64,000 bases of DNA from Homarus americanus (GCF_018991925.1 NW_024726235.1:7234253-7298252), one strand, 5' to 3'. Positions 10,471 to 23,977 are shown, numbered from the stretch's first letter. Notes: generated by a model not told the origin, from the sequence alone. Made by a program: numbers and translations.

Positions 10471-11467
10471 TGGAGATGTCGAGGGCCACGACAAAAGTTT
10501 CCCCATAATCCCTAAGAGAGGATGACCAAAGATGGGTGCAATAGGAGAGCAGATCACCAGTAGATCTTGCCTGGCGAAAGCCATACTGGTGATCCGACAA
10601 AAGAGAAAGGCGTTCAAGGTGACGGAGAAAATGGGAGTTCAAGATAGTTTCGAAAATCTTAGAGAGGGATGAAGTTAGGGCAATGGGGCGATAGTTAGAG
10701 GGGTTAGAATGGTCACCCTTCTTCGGGATGGGCTGAACCAAGGCATGCTTCCAAGAAGAAGGAAAAGTTTTGAGGCAAAGGCGAAAGAGGCGAGCAAGCA
10801 CAGGGGCCAGGGCTTCAGCAAACTCCCTCAGAACACGAGGGGGTATTCCGTCCGGTCCATGCGCCTTACTCACATCCAACCTGGATAACACACCGGCAAC
10901 CCTGCGAGTGGAGATTATAGGAAAGTGCATAGGTTCAGTAGGAGGTGCAGGGGTAGGAAGGGTAGAGTGGGAATCGTCTAAGGTGGAATTAGAAGAGAAT
11001 AAGGTGCCAAAGAGGTTGGCTTTCTCAGGGGGAGAGTTGGCTATAGAGTTATCGGGACGGAAGAGGGGAGGAAAAGAAGGCGTGCAGAAGTTGTTACGGA
11101 TGTTTTTAGCTAAGGACCAGAAGGATTTACTAGAGGAAGAATTAGTCAGGATAGCAGTCTTTCTTTTAATAAAATTCCGCTTGGCCCTACGAAGAATAGC
11201 CTTACAACGATTCCTAGAAGTAATGAAAGAGGTGTGGGTAATGGGAGGAGATAGTTTCATAGCTCGATATGCCCTATCTCTCACCCTGCAAGCAAGAGAG
11301 CAGGAGCGATCAAACCATGATTGTAATGTGAAAGTTTTGGTAGAAGATGGGATAAATGCACTCATACCGCCCTGTATAACCCCAGCAATGCTGTCAGCAC
11401 ATACTGAGGCATCCCGAGTGGAAAAGCAACATTCATCCCAAGGAAAGTCGGTGAAGAATTCTCGCAA
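10471..11467 (-). pseudogene. LINE reverse transcriptase, N-terminal part
   Basis: It runs in frame from a linker rich in basic residues (RRAKRNFIKRK) through HGPDGIPPRVLREF, LVQPIPKKGD, NYRPIALTSSLSKIFE and HQYGFRQARST, which are RT fingers motifs 0 to 2a, to the first catalytic Asp in VVALDIS. The reading then enters the inserted LTR-like sequence and is lost. The start and the link to the endonuclease at 11530-12355 are broken by stop codons near 11490. Confidence 0.85.
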
Positions 11468-11529
11468 GGATTGTCAGCTTGCCCTCCGATAGTGCCATAG
11501 TTGACGTTTAGAGGGGGGTGGGGAAGGTG

Positions 11530-12355
11530 GTCATGCCCAGTTTGATTTAATAGAAATAAGGTTGTGATCAGAAGACCCTAAGGGAGCAAAAATTGAGTAT
11601 GAATAGTGTGAGGGGTTAGAGGTAAAACAAATATCAAGAATGTTAGCAAGTTGATCGTGTCGATCAGGAACGCGTGTAGAGTGTTTGATTATTTGTTCCT
11701 ATTCATTAATTAAGGAAAAAGAGAGTGCCTCAGCTCCACCTGGGTCATCCCTTGCAGAGCCAAGCCACTCTCTGTGATGCACATTGAAATCCCCTAGGTA
11801 GAGGATCTCGGTGTTAGGGTGTGTGGATAGCAACGACTCATGGCAAGAAGTGAGATAGTCAAAGAGTTCGAAATAGTTGGTAGAGTTGGGAGAACAGTAT
11901 AGGAAACAAAGAAAAATAGTCACAGTAGGTAGAGATATTTTGAGCCAGATGACATCATAAAGGGGAGATTCAAGATCCGTGAGTCGGGCTATAGGTGTAC
12001 GTGTATTGCAGTAGGCGCATACACCTCCCTTAGAACGAAAGTAGGTATAAAGGTTGTAGTTAGAGACTTGAAAAGGTTTGGGTGAAGCTGCTTTGGTTAG
12101 TTGAAGTTCAGAGAGTAGTAAGAGATCGGGGGAAGAGGTTAATAGATGGTGCTCCACAGAAGAAAAATTGGATCTCAGTCCGCGAATGTTGGAGAAATGA
12201 AGCGTGAAAAAAGCCGATCCTCCAGCAACCGTAGTGGCGTCAGTTGAGGCCCCAGTAGCTTGATGATGATCAGGTCTGCCCTGAGGTCCACAACCTTCCC
12301 GACCAGTGGGACCCATCCGAGAAGGCCCCGCTTCAGTATTAATATCAACTGACAT
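11530..12355 (-). pseudogene. LINE apurinic-type endonuclease
   Basis: From ATG 12355 the frame reads a short Gly/Pro-rich head, LHFSNIRGLRSNFSSVEH (N-terminal exonuclease-endonuclease-phosphatase motif), LLLLSELQLTKA with the metal-binding Glu, SKGGVCAY, and YLGDFNVHHREW with the catalytic Asp and Asn. A TAG stop follows SFSLINE at 11699. The same frame then continues to LANILDICFTS and PLGSSDHNLIS (terminal Ser-Asp-His), so only one nonsense change separates the parts. The enzyme nicks target DNA to prime reverse transcription. Confidence 0.8.
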
Positions 12356-12618
12356 AGGAGAATAAAATAGAATGAATAAAACAGATCAAGAATGAGTAAG
12401 GTTTTAGTTGTGGTGTTGTCAATAGTAAGAGAGACAGTTGAGACCCTGCAATTGTGTGTAAATGAGGCAGAAATATAGATCAGCAATCTGGGACTTGGTC
12501 ACAATTTTCGTGATGCCATATAGCAGCAGGGTCTACCATTAGACAACACATTATGCTTCCAATATCTTCCCAGGTGGTAGTACCTCCCTGTTTGGTAGCT
12601 GCCTACTACCTACAATAT

Positions 12619-12948
12619 GGATCATTAGTTTATCAGGTTAGTCGTCATTACGATCATGACATTATATAATCAGATTTTCACCATAATTTATGATCGTAGA
12701 TAGGGAACAAATTACAAATATAAATAATTAAAATAAAAAAGTTGTATCGTTTTATTACTGTCATCTAAAGAACATCTATGAGAAAATTAACGTAGTCGAA
12801 CAACTCCTTGGTGTTAGCCGTCTGCTCCACTATTACAAAAAATACTTAAGTATTTCAACAACACACAAAAAATGAAAAAAAGTGGGAAACTGGAGGTACG
12901 CGGTATGTTGAATAATAATAGTTTACAATTTACCTACTTACTCAAGAT
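12619..12948. other. Unassigned AT-rich intron sequence
   Basis: Upstream flank of the LINE. No ORF or repeat was recognised. Confidence 0.3.
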
Positions 12949-13021
12949 TACTCGGTAGTATAGGGGGTGAGTATCCCCGGCTGTCTCGCGTGAGACCAGG
13001 GTTCGATTCCACTACCGGGAG
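12949..13021 (+). pseudogene. tRNA-Asp (GTC) pseudogene
   Basis: The sequence follows tRNA-Asp closely (TCGGTAGTATAG, CTGTC anticodon region, GGTTCGATTCC B box). It has one extra G in the D loop, two or three mismatches in the acceptor stem, and a T stem with only two good pairs. No T-run terminator follows directly. It is a decayed copy or a tRNA-derived SINE head; no SINE body was identified. Confidence 0.65.
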
Positions 13022-15972
13022 GTGATTTTAAACATACTTAATTTTAGGAGGCAAGAGACTCCAGTAGTAATTCGTTAAATGAGTAAATATGCTTCTTTTT
13101 ACAGGTTAGCTGCAAAGCATGTTGTATTGATAATCACATTTAAACCGGTACCCTAACACATTGTTTTAAAGACTATTCTTAAAACAGAGTTTAGAGGTGT
13201 ATTACGCATTTCATATAAAATCGCCTATAACGGTAAGTTTATAACAACGCCGAGCCTGCGGGCCAAATAGCAAGGAAATTGAGATTAGACAAGTATAAAG
13301 CTATCTTTTTAAGAAAACCACAGTAATACACTCCATGACTGAACGATACAAAGCAACAAATCAATATGTTCTATCATAATATCATGCAAATGATGCAAGT
13401 CGCGGATGGTATTTGAAAACAAAGCTGAAAAGGCCACTGAAAACTATAAATGTCCTTTTTCATGGGCCATTGTTTACCTATCTTCCTAATATCTGTATTT
13501 GGGCTTTCAAATTTTGAAATGCAAAAGTCGGTTTTTAGTTTAATTAATGTTCCTTATTACAGGACGGATATATATTTTTCTCTTTGGTAAAATATATGTA
13601 ATATGTCACTGCATCTGTCCCTTGATAAAACTCAACTGTGTATTTGAATCCAGGACAATAATGGACATGTTCCAGATCCGGATCATTGTGTGAGTTGTGA
13701 GGACTGAGGTGTTGGTGAACGGCTTCAGGGATAAACAAACTGAGTTGTGAGGCTGAGGTGTAGGTGAACGGCTTCAGGGATAAACAAACTGGCTGGTGCC
13801 GCCGTCCTCCCGCCAACATCCTCCATATTACTTTCTGCTCTTCACTGGGTATTAATAGTAAAATCTCTATTAGTTAGCTGCAATTTACTGATCCACGAAG
13901 AAAGGCGTTATATAAAAAAATACAATTTAAAAGTAAGTATTATTTTTTACATAAGACGCGTTTCAGTTGAAATTAAACAGCATGTGAACTTCAAACACAT
14001 TAAAACATCAAATATCCACAGTAGGTTTTTAAACAATGTGTACTTAACATAATGTATAACTTAAGGTGACTTAAGGTACCTGACTAAAGTAGAAATGAAG
14101 AAAACCTGATGTAAACCTGTAAAGTCGTCATATTTTACATAGAAGCTCATCAAGCAGTATGTGTGGCAGATGATGCTCTTGAAGTAACGGCCACAGTTGT
14201 GAATAAATTTTTGACAGGAGACATGGCTGTAGTTTATGACACATGATGATCATAAGTCATGGATGCCTGGGTTAAGTTAGCCAGGAAACCCTCTGAATAC
14301 TTTTGATTAGAATTGCAGAAAGGGTATTGAACATAGCATCTCGTTCCTCTCTCCTATTTTCCCCACTAAATTTTGTTGGGAAGCACATGTACTGTATATG
14401 GGGGTACCTTATATCAAGTTAAGTTAGGGGTAAATATTCCGAAGTGGCCATGCACGGAAGTTACTAAAGAAAGTAGATTTTATAGTATATTTCATTGTAT
14501 TTTGTACGAATTTGACCCTCATGTTGGAATAGTAGTTAATAGAGAAATACAACCCCCTCCCCCATTACCAAGAATATTTTAACACAAAATGGGCAGGGCT
14601 TTGAAGTAGAGGGAAATTGTGGGTAAAAACACAAAAAAAAAAAATTAAACGAAACTTCGAAAGCAGGACCTGACCTAATTCTGTAACTCAGTAAAAAGTT
14701 ATCTTAATTGATAGATGCAGGAGGATAAAGTTATACCGTTTGAATGAGGAAGTGGTGCAGTATAGTATTTAGACACTGTAATTATGCTATCTCTTCCTCT
14801 TGGGTAGTGTCTGCCTTTAACTGCAATACCAAGCGTTCTAATCTTCACAATACAGTACAGTACTGACAGTCTGAATCACACCTTGGGCACTTAACCGAAG
14901 AAGGGAGAACACCTTAAGCCCTGTAGATGTCAACAACTGCAGCTTTATTCTCAAATACAGAAGCACCCTTCACAGAGAAATGCCATCTTACAACTATGCA
15001 ATTCAAATTCCAGAACTTGTGCATGCTCACAAGTATCACATGACATCCAAACTTTGTCCTTTGTCCCTCGCGAGAGTTAATAATATGAGATTTGTCTGTA
15101 TGATTGGCCATGGTGTATTAAAAACATAACATTGTTATTCCTATTAAGATCATATAGTATATAGTACAGTAGGCTCACTAGAACTAAATTAACTAAATTG
15201 AATTTCTTCAGTGTAAGTGCATATACCGATAATTTTCAATTGAAGCGTTGCATAAGACATTGACAAGCTACACTTTTTTAGAAATGAGAAATTGATTGTC
15301 AAAGTTTTTTCAACTTGGAAAAATGCATAACAACCCCAAATATTGTTGAATTTTAATGAACAAGGTTTATTCACTTGTCCTTAGGTATGTGATTCACTGT
15401 GTAGGGAAAACTTGTTTGTCCAATGGGCAAATGTACAGGTAATTTAGCCTTGCCAGTTGTAATTTTAAGCTGTCTCAAGCAAGCAGGCAGGTAGTATCAC
15501 CCTTGTATTGGTTTTTAAACTAGCACTGATCAAATTTCTTACTGTCAGCAAGATTTTGAAAATACAGTACAGTACTGTATAAGACTGAGGCATGAAATCT
15601 CACCTTGCTATTGGGGGGGGGGGGGACAAGACCTGTTACCTGGCAAGATATACCATCACATCTCTTCAGTCATGAAATGAGACTTTGTGCCTCTCCTGCA
15701 TTTATGGTCTATTGGTCCTCATGAGTAAGCCTGTAAGACTTAAACCAGCTCAACAAGATAAGTACAGTGTCAAATAAACCTTATTTGCTTCCTAGAGCCA
15801 CACAGCCTTGGCAGGGGTTCCTAAGCATTTTCCAGTGCAACCCCATCTAGTGCTGTCATCTATCCAATGTGACCCCAAGTTGTGGGGAGTGCAGAGGCGG
15901 AGTTTCTGATGAAATCCACGTATATGATGGTAGATATTGTTAATGTCTTGTTTTCTTTTCTTTTTTTCTCAG
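13022..15972. other. SON intron 1, distal part
   Basis: Mostly unique AT-rich sequence. 13690-13790 holds a tandem duplication of about 47 bp (GAGTTGTGAGG..GGATAAACAAACT). A G-run lies at 15613-15625. TACAGTACAGTACTGTA occurs at 15563-15579. A polypyrimidine tract (15940-15971) leads to the exon 2 acceptor. No ORF with recognisable similarity was found. Confidence 0.35.
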
Positions 15973-16103
15973 AAAGGATAATATGCCACCAAAGAAAAAA
16001 GGGAAATGGTTTCCACGCCAGAAAAAAGTAATTCAAGAAAAAAAACAGGCAGAGCTCCGTGTCCAATTCCCAGTATCTAGTGGGTCCCAACATAGAAAAA
16101 TAG
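15973..16103 (+). CDS. SON: SON exon 2 (basic head and SON signature)
   Basis: Acceptor TTTTTTCTCAG and donor GTATAA bound a 131-nt exon. It encodes a very basic stretch ([15 protein letters not shown]) and [28 protein letters not shown] is the peptide I recall from vertebrate SON upstream of its G-patch; it identified the gene. One base (G) is left at the donor, matching exon 3. If exon 1 at 6238 is wrong, ATG 15983 is the likely start. Confidence 0.8.
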
Positions 16104-16118
16104 GTATAAAGTCTTGGG

Positions 16119-16261
<143 letters not shown>

Positions 16262-16654
16262 CAGGTATTATTTAATTATTTAGTGAATTATTTTAATTTC
16301 AGACTATGTAATCCTTAAGTGCAGGATTTTTTTTTTATGTTAGAAAAATGTGCTGTACAAATATAATTCCACGAGAAGTTTTCTAAAATATTTGAGAGAA
16401 CATTTACAGAAACCCAGGCCCTTACTGCATGATGTCACAATTTCAATCCATCTCAGCTAACCCTCCATAAGTTCACATAACAGTCATTCTTTCAACTACT
16501 GTATAGTACTGTAGATAGTATCATTTGCAAGTACAGTACCGTACAGAGTATTGTTTAATTTCTTGTACTATGTTATTTTGCTAATAGTAAACCTAATGAC
16601 AAATAAGATTACAAATGTATGTTAATTTTGCACACAATAAAACTAGACTAAATA

Positions 16655-17794
16655 CAGTAAAAGTCCAAAAATCCGGATGCCAGAAATCCGGACCACCCGA
16701 GAATCCGGACTTTTCGAAAACTGAATTTTTTTTTTTTTTTTTAGCAGGCTTTTGTGTGTATGTGCGCATGCGTGAGCGCCACAGTTGCACAGCGACAACA
16801 AGCGACCACGTGGTCGCCACTTTAAAACGAGCAATCAAACTGTGACAACATACCGTTTATAGGTCGACCCTGATTTTTTGACCAAGAAATCGTTAATTTA
16901 TGTTATTCCTCGTTTATAGTTTGACCCACGATTTTGAGGGTAATGGAACAACAAAACCTTCAGTAAAAACATCCTTATGTCCTATAAACTGAGGCTCGCC
17001 GTGCCTGAAACACCGAGTGCCGAAGGCAAATTGTTTACCATTTATTATTACGACACTTTACACTGAAACGCAGGTAGTTTCAACAAAAATATTGTATATT
17101 TCCATTCAAATATTTATTCAAGTCAATTTGGAGGGAATATTATTGCAATACAACAGTTTTTTAACTAAACCATTCGAAAAGCGATTACGGTAACATCTTT
17201 TGAACGAAAGAAAGCGAAAGTCATTGTTTTCGTCACGATTTTATCCCACTTTCCACTGTAATACGTACACCATTTCAGCAAAAATATTACATTTCCGTGA
17301 ATGCAGTATATCAAGCACAGTATGAAAAGAATACCAGTGTAATATAACAATATTTTGAGTCTTACTCTTTCCATTTACAGAGTACTGTACAAGCCCATAA
17401 TAATGGCTCCTAAAGTAGATAAACTTCGTTGTGTGAAGAGAAAGAAGAACTCGTTGAAATTGAGTGACAAACTTGAAATAATTAAGAAACTAGAACGTGG
17501 TGTGAGCAATACTGATCTAATGGAAACATACGACATTGGAAAGTCTACAATTTATGATATAAAAAAGGCAAAGAATAAAATTCTAGAACTCACAGCTTTT
17601 TCATTAAAACTGCTCGTTTTGGTAAATGAAGCATGCTATATTTGCTAATGAATAAACTATCAAAGTGTACCTGTTCATCTCTTCTTTATTCCTCCTTAAA
17701 TTTGAATTTTAAAAGTACTGCCTGAGAATCCGGAAAATCCGAAAATCCGGACCGACCCAAGCCCCAAGCAGTCCGGATTTTTGGACTTCTACTG
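16655..17794 (+). mobile_element. pogo/Tigger-type element, internally deleted
   Basis: Inverted ends CAGTAAAAGTCCAAAAATCC and its complement GGATTTTTGGACTTCTACTG are flanked by TA duplications (16653-16654, 17795-17796). The 1140-bp body keeps only the DNA-binding start of a Tigger transposase (17403-17648). It lies in SON intron 2. Confidence 0.85.
17403..17648 (+). pseudogene. Tigger transposase N-terminal fragment
   Basis: Starting at ATG 17403, about 60 residues form the centromere-protein-B-type helix-turn-helix of Tigger transposases: LKLSDKLEIIKKLERG, then VSNTDLMETYDIGKSTIYDIKK. The frame then runs into unrelated codons and stops. No catalytic DDE region follows, so the fragment cannot transpose. 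In intact relatives this domain binds the terminal inverted repeats. Confidence 0.75.
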
Positions 17795-17796
17795 TA

Positions 17797-19606
17797 TAAT
17801 GATAAAAAATTACCACTAAAATTGTGACTAATACTGTAGTGATATCCCCATTAGCTCTTCTGAGAATGTGAAATTTCTGTGTATTAAGACGAATTTCTCA
17901 TCCCTGAAAAAAAATCCCACGTTCCCGGAATTTTTCTGGTTAGTGGGTAAGTTTTCTGAGAGTCTAAGCATGATCTCGCACGGACAGACACTTGCACATC
18001 CCTGGAATGTTTCCAGGTGCTGTGGAAAGTTTTCCGAGAGTCTAAACTTAGCATCTTGCATGAACAGACACATGGCTGTATTTATTTACAAAAAAACCAC
18101 AGTACAATATACTGTATTTTGAATAAAGAAAATGTGCTACTGTATTCACTATACCCAACAGCAGATGCTGCCCTCTCAGGCTTGTGATGCAGGCAGACCA
18201 AATGGTGATAAAATGATACAGGATGGCCTGTCTTTGTCCTGTACAGTACCACTGACTGTAGCAGGTGTTACTAACTGTCACTCTCCTCTCTCCATGAAGG
18301 AAGGATTGTACATGCACTGTATACTATACATACACCTCGACACACTAGCCTACAGTAGGCATACACTGTCCACACTGCTATGTACAGTACAGTATGTACA
18401 TTATTTTCACACTTACTTTGCACATCTTAACACTATATTCTGACTGCTTGTGTCCTGGTACAGTAATGTACAGTACTGTACTGCACAACACAAATTATAA
18501 ACAAAAACAGCAGTGAACAGTGGAACAACTTTGTACATTTGCAGCAAAATATGAACTAAGCACGTGAGCCTACAGCCTAAGTTACCCAAACAGGTATCCC
18601 ACCCTTGCGCCCGGTACGTGGGAACGCGTTGGAGCATAATGCAATTTCTCGGAACTCGTGGAAAATTTATTCCCTTGCCCGAAACATAGAAGTTTGAAGA
18701 GATTTTCTCAGAATTTTTCTGAAAAATGTGCCTGATTTTCATCCTTGGAATCTCCTTCCTATGCCCAGATTGGAAAGAGTTTTCCTGGAATTTTTTTGGC
18801 TCAAAATCAATTCTGGATATTGGCGAATTTCGTGGAGCGAGGATTCCGGCTAATGTGAAGATTACTGTACTGTAGTAACCAAAATGGATACTGTAATTAG
18901 CAACTTTTCATTTGTACTAACCAGTAACATTTAATCTTGTATTCCACTTATTAATTCCTCATTGTAAGAAACACAGGTATGGAGCTCCTGTTTAAATACA
19001 TATACAGTACTGTACTACAGTCAAAGGCAAAAATAACTTCACATGAACACACACACACACACACACGAGTTTCCAAAAACAGTACATTGTATTGAATCGG
19101 CATTGTTGCCCTGATGTGGCCCTTCAAGTGCAGATTTGAAAATGATGAATACAGGTATTGTACTATCATGAGAAAATTGTGATAAATGAGATTATATGAC
19201 ACTGTACATAAGTAGCACACCAAGTTAATAATAGGTATGGGATCAAGAAATTGAGACTCACAGTTTTTATTATTGACCAGATTAATTGCTTTAATAGGTT
19301 AACCAATGTCCAAATCTCCTAACATTGTCTCTTTCTGTAGTGTAATGAATAATATTGTATTTTTCATTAGAATATAGCAAGAATCACTTTAAAATTCTTT
19401 TTTCTTGGTGGGCATGTTGCTTATATCTCTTAAGCATCAGGTACAAGTATTATGTTGCTCAAGTTTAATACACTGTCTGATATTCAATATCCCTTAAAGT
19501 GTGCAATTAAGGTGAATGTACTGAGGGAGGTGACATCATAGGAAATCAGCTCATAACTTGCTTTCCAACTTATTCGTTGGTTGTGATCATAGAATTTCTT
19601 TTTCAG
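17797..19606. other. SON intron 2, distal part
   Basis: Unique AT-rich sequence, notably dense in TACAGTA/TACTGTA heptamers and their overlaps (for example 18372-18390, 18460-18483, 19000-19018). An (AC)n run lies at 19047-19066. A polypyrimidine tract leads to the exon 3 acceptor TTTCTTTTTCAG. No ORF of note. Confidence 0.4.
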
Positions 19607-20646
19607 AGGATACTCCGGATACTAGTACTACACAAACACAGACCTGGCCACTGAAAGATCAGGTGCTAAGTAAACTTTCACGGCCCTGGAAAGGAAATAA
19701 ATCACTCAGCAGTCGATCAACACTCACCTGGGGGAAGAAAACTCCACTATTAAACCGAGCAGCACTTACCGGGGAACAAAATAAACCTTTATTAAGTCGA
19801 TCACAGAATCGGGGACAGAATGATGCTCCATCTAGTCGAGTAACACAAAGTTGGGAAGAGAAGACTTCTCTGTTAAGTCGAACACAAAATTGGGGATATA
19901 ATAATAATGCACCAACAAGTCGACTGTCACAAAGTTGGGAAGAGAATAGTCCACTGTCAAGTCGACCAACACAGAACTGGGGGCAGAATAGTTATCCATC
20001 AAGTCGACCAACACAGAACTGGGAAGATAATGGTCAGCTGTCAAGTCGATCATCACAAAACTGGGAAGACAATGGTCCACTGTTAAGTCGATCCACTCTG
20101 GCCTGGGGAAGTCATCCACCATCAGGTCGAGGAACATATGCTTGGGAACAGTCTAGTTCAGCGACTGGTGAACCATCTTTGACCTGGGAACAGAATTATG
20201 TATCACCAAGTCGACAAACACAAAACTGGGCACAGAATAATTCATTGATAGGTTCACAGACACAAACCTGGGAACATAATCGTTTGCTGATAAGTCGACC
20301 ACCACCAACTTGGGAAGAAAACAGTCTTCTGGCAAGTCAACCAGTGCAATCCTGGGTGCAGAATGATTCCCTAACAGACCAACCAACAGAAACCTGGGAA
20401 GAGAACAGTTTCCTGACAAATCGACCAATGCAAACCTGGGGGCAGGATAGTCTGTCAACAAATCAATCAATGCATGATTGGGAACAAGAAAGTCTAACGA
20501 GGCACTCACTGCCAACCTGGGAAGAGAGAAATTTGTTGACAACTAGACAGACCTGGACACAAAATAACCAGGCAGATCATATCACGAGTACAACAAGGAT
20601 GTCCAGATCTTCTGATTCACTGAATTACCAAGATTGGAGAAATAAG
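19607..20646 (+). CDS. SON: SON exon 3, tryptophan-repeat array
   Basis: The exon lies between TTTTTCAG and GTAGGT. Its 1040 nt join exon 2 with one base and end on a codon boundary. It encodes about 346 residues built of roughly 23 imperfect units of 13-15 residues, each with a central Trp; typical units are SRPTQNWEENS and SRPTQNWGQN. Charged E/D/N residues follow the Trp and Ser-Arg or Ser-Gln precedes it. Early units are degenerate (Trp replaced by Gly or Arg). The tail SRSSDSLNYQDWRNK leads to the G-patch exon. The array is low complexity and probably disordered. It takes the place of the spacer between signature and G-patch in vertebrate SON. Both minus-strand frames here are shadows. 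Confidence 0.85.
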
Positions 20647-20841
20647 GTAGGTAACCACTTTTTTCTGTTTTTTATTTTGGTACAGGAGTATATTTAAGAA
20701 GAATATGTAAACAGATAAAATTTCAAACTGCTCTAATGGCAGGTGTTTATTGTTAGCCCAGCAGGTATGACAACTACAGTACATGTAGTCATTTATGCAT
20801 GATCAGAATTTTTCATGTAGTCTTTGGGCCCCTTTTATATA

Positions 20842-22030
<1,189 letters not shown>

Positions 22031-22038
22031 TATATATA

Positions 22039-22101
22039 TATGCTGATAACCACAAGGTTATCAGCATATACCTGGATCACGTGCACCTACAGTGATTTAC
22101 T

Positions 22102-22120
<19 letters not shown>
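22039..22120 (-). repeat. Orphan Penelope-like 3' end with palindromic junction
   Basis: ATGCTGATAACCACAAGG is followed by its own inverted copy, CCTTGTGG being reduced to GGTTATCAGCAT. CACCTACAGTGATTTACTTGCATATA follows in shortened form. The same string lies at the 3' end of the Penelope-like element (56000-56052). Short TA runs flank both sides. Confidence 0.65.
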
Positions 22121-22135
<15 letters not shown>

Positions 22136-22376
22136 ATTATTTTATTATCAGTTCAGTAGTACTTGATACAGTGGCTGGCACATTTTGTGTTGTAGTAAAA
22201 CTCCCAGAATGGCCCCTAAAGAACCTCACAATAGTATCCAGACTAAGGATGCTCGGTAACCATTCCATTGAGTTGCCAGGCGACTGTACTATATACTTGA
22301 CCAGATTATTCTTAATATTGCACCAATACTTTACTACGATAACTTTGTCTATCTTTTTCTCTCATGAAATCTATAG

Positions 22377-22542
22377 GACTCACTTGGGAGACATGGCCTG
22401 CCATCATCAGACTTTGGTCCTTCTAAACACTTTGGAATGAGAATGTTGCAGAAAATGGGCTGGATCCCCGGTGAAGGTCTCGGTAAAAACAAGGAGGGAA
22501 TGATTGAACCGCTAATGCCTGATGCCAATGTGGACCCAGAAG
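22377..22542 (+). CDS. SON: SON exon 4, G-patch domain
   Basis: The acceptor AAATCTATAG and donor GTGAAT bound 166 nt, phase 0 in and one base out. It encodes DSLGRHGLPSSDFG, then the G-patch MRMLQKMGWIPGEGLGKN with KEGMIEPLMP after it. The invariant Gly residues and the MGW core are present. G-patches bind and stimulate DEAH-box helicases such as the spliceosomal one; in SON the domain supports splicing. Residues 401-455 of the predicted protein. Confidence 0.9.
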
Positions 22543-23890
22543 GTGAATTAATATTTTTTTCTTTATCCTCCCCTTTATGGGTGTCTTTGTAATTTGGGTC
22601 TGCTTTTCTGGAGAAATTTTATTAAATTCGGTGTACCAAGTGAATTGTTATTAAATTTGGCCAGGCATTATAAGGCTAGAGATAAGAAGACCTATAGAAA
22701 TAGCTTTTAAAACATGTACTGCAAGTGTATATTCTAAATTGAAGATTCGTCAAAGAAGACTGGGGGTGTTTAAATGAGGAGATGTAATCATGATGGAAAA
22801 GTTGCAATTGAAGCTATGTTAATTGTCAGGAACTTTGATATCTTGGCTTTGAGTTTAACAGAATTGAAGGATATTGGAGAAATATGCTGTGGACAAGTGA
22901 GAGGAAAAAGTGAGGAGTGTCTGGAACAATAAAACCAAAAAAGGATCTGTGTTTTCTAATGAGTGATGAATGGTGGGGTTACATGAAGGAATACAGCATA
23001 AATGGATCATACAATACAATGGGTTAGTCCCAGAGTACTACTAGTCAGGTTCAGTGGGGTATGAGAAATAGGTTATGGTGGGTATGTTAGTACATAATTG
23101 GAGATTAGTGTGTGATGTGGATGGGATTGTGAGTAAATATAGAGTAAGAGTGAATGGAATCGACACTGATAGAAATGTGTGTTGAGAAAGATTTGAGTAT
23201 ACGATAGTAAGCACTGTATACCTGTACATTGAAGTGAGACTTGTACAGTAATGCCAAAAGCACAAGAAAACACTACCGGTAACTACAAAAACCACCGATT
23301 CTTGGAAAATCCATGAGGAACACCAGAGCATAATCAATAAGTGTTAGCAGCAGAAGATTGATGCAGGTAAATGTGTGAGCCATATGTTTATTCCCAAGTT
23401 TATGACTAGGGAGGGTCAGGGTTAAGAGAACTACTGTAGTTCACGGCTTATAATGGCGTACCTATCAAAACAATAGCTTTTAGAACATCTACTGAAACTG
23501 GGTCTGAGCATGCATAATAATCACAGTTTGTTTGGACTAGTCGCTGCTCATACACTGGTACTAATCTGAATGGACAGTGTACCTACCTTAGGAACACAGG
23601 TATCCCCTGATCAGGGAATGATCTGTCAGGATGGTCTCACAGGACATTTGGGATTTTGTACTGCAGTCCTTTGTTTCATGTTTTTACATTATTGTTGTCT
23701 ATAACTGCCCATACAGGTACTTTCATTTTTATTCCAGCTACAATTATGGCCAGGTTTATTTATTTACCTTCTTATACTCTGTTTATTCCTAGACTGCATT
23801 GATATGAGTTATTCTGCCCGTTTAATTGTAGCTCAAATGTTTCAGGAAATTCCTGACTTAAAAAAGTCACATTTTAACTATGATTTTCAG
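22543..23890. other. SON intron 4
   Basis: Unique sequence. No transposon end, ORF or RNA gene was recognised. A pyrimidine-poor but adequate acceptor ATTTTCAG precedes exon 5. Confidence 0.35.
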
Positions 23891-23977
23891 GTGTTTATTG
23901 CCCTGGGGGATGGACACCACAACAAGGAAAACCTGTTCAAAGAAAACCAAGGAAACTTACTGCTAAAGATCTCTCAG
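23891..23977 (+). CDS. SON: SON exon 5, linker
   Basis: 87 nt with one base in and one base out. The reading frame fixed by exon 4 gives GVYCPGGWTPQQGKP, then basic QRKPRKLTAKDLS, and it is open throughout. The DLS end joins GKHPVSG of exon 6, a join that matches the DLSGKHPVS sequence I recall in vertebrate SON. The other open frame is an artefact. Confidence 0.85.

Larger units (their letters stand above)
8381..12618 (-). mobile_element. Jockey-like LINE, full length but inactivated
   Basis: On the minus strand the order is 5' UTR (12618-12356), an endonuclease (12355 to about 11530), a reverse transcriptase (11467-10471, then 9590-8499), and a 3' tail CCCGGGTTGGCTAATTCCCG followed by a 7-base A-run at 8387-8381. 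There is a stop codon in the endonuclease and an 880-bp insertion in the reverse transcriptase. It lies antisense in SON intron 1. It is the parent type of the short elements at 1-472/2365-2420, 2551-2941, 3239-3645 and 53828-54300. Jockey superfamily is inferred from the domain order and motifs; a CR1-like clade is the alternative. Confidence 0.85.

Noticed and set aside
10770..11492. 240-codon plus-strand ORF
   Set aside because: Exact antisense of the LINE reverse transcriptase; the minus frame has the RT motifs.
12949..13021. Functional tRNA-Asp gene
   Set aside because: Acceptor and T stems carry several mismatches and no terminator follows; listed as a pseudogene.
16593..16845. ORFs of 63-81 codons on both strands at the edge of the 16655 element
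   Set aside because: Produced by the inverted repeat and an A/T run; no similarity and no initiation context.
19832..20542. Two minus-strand ORFs of 101 and 129 codons opposite SON exon 3
   Set aside because: Antisense of a 42-bp periodic repeat keeps frames open; the plus frame has correct splice sites and phases.
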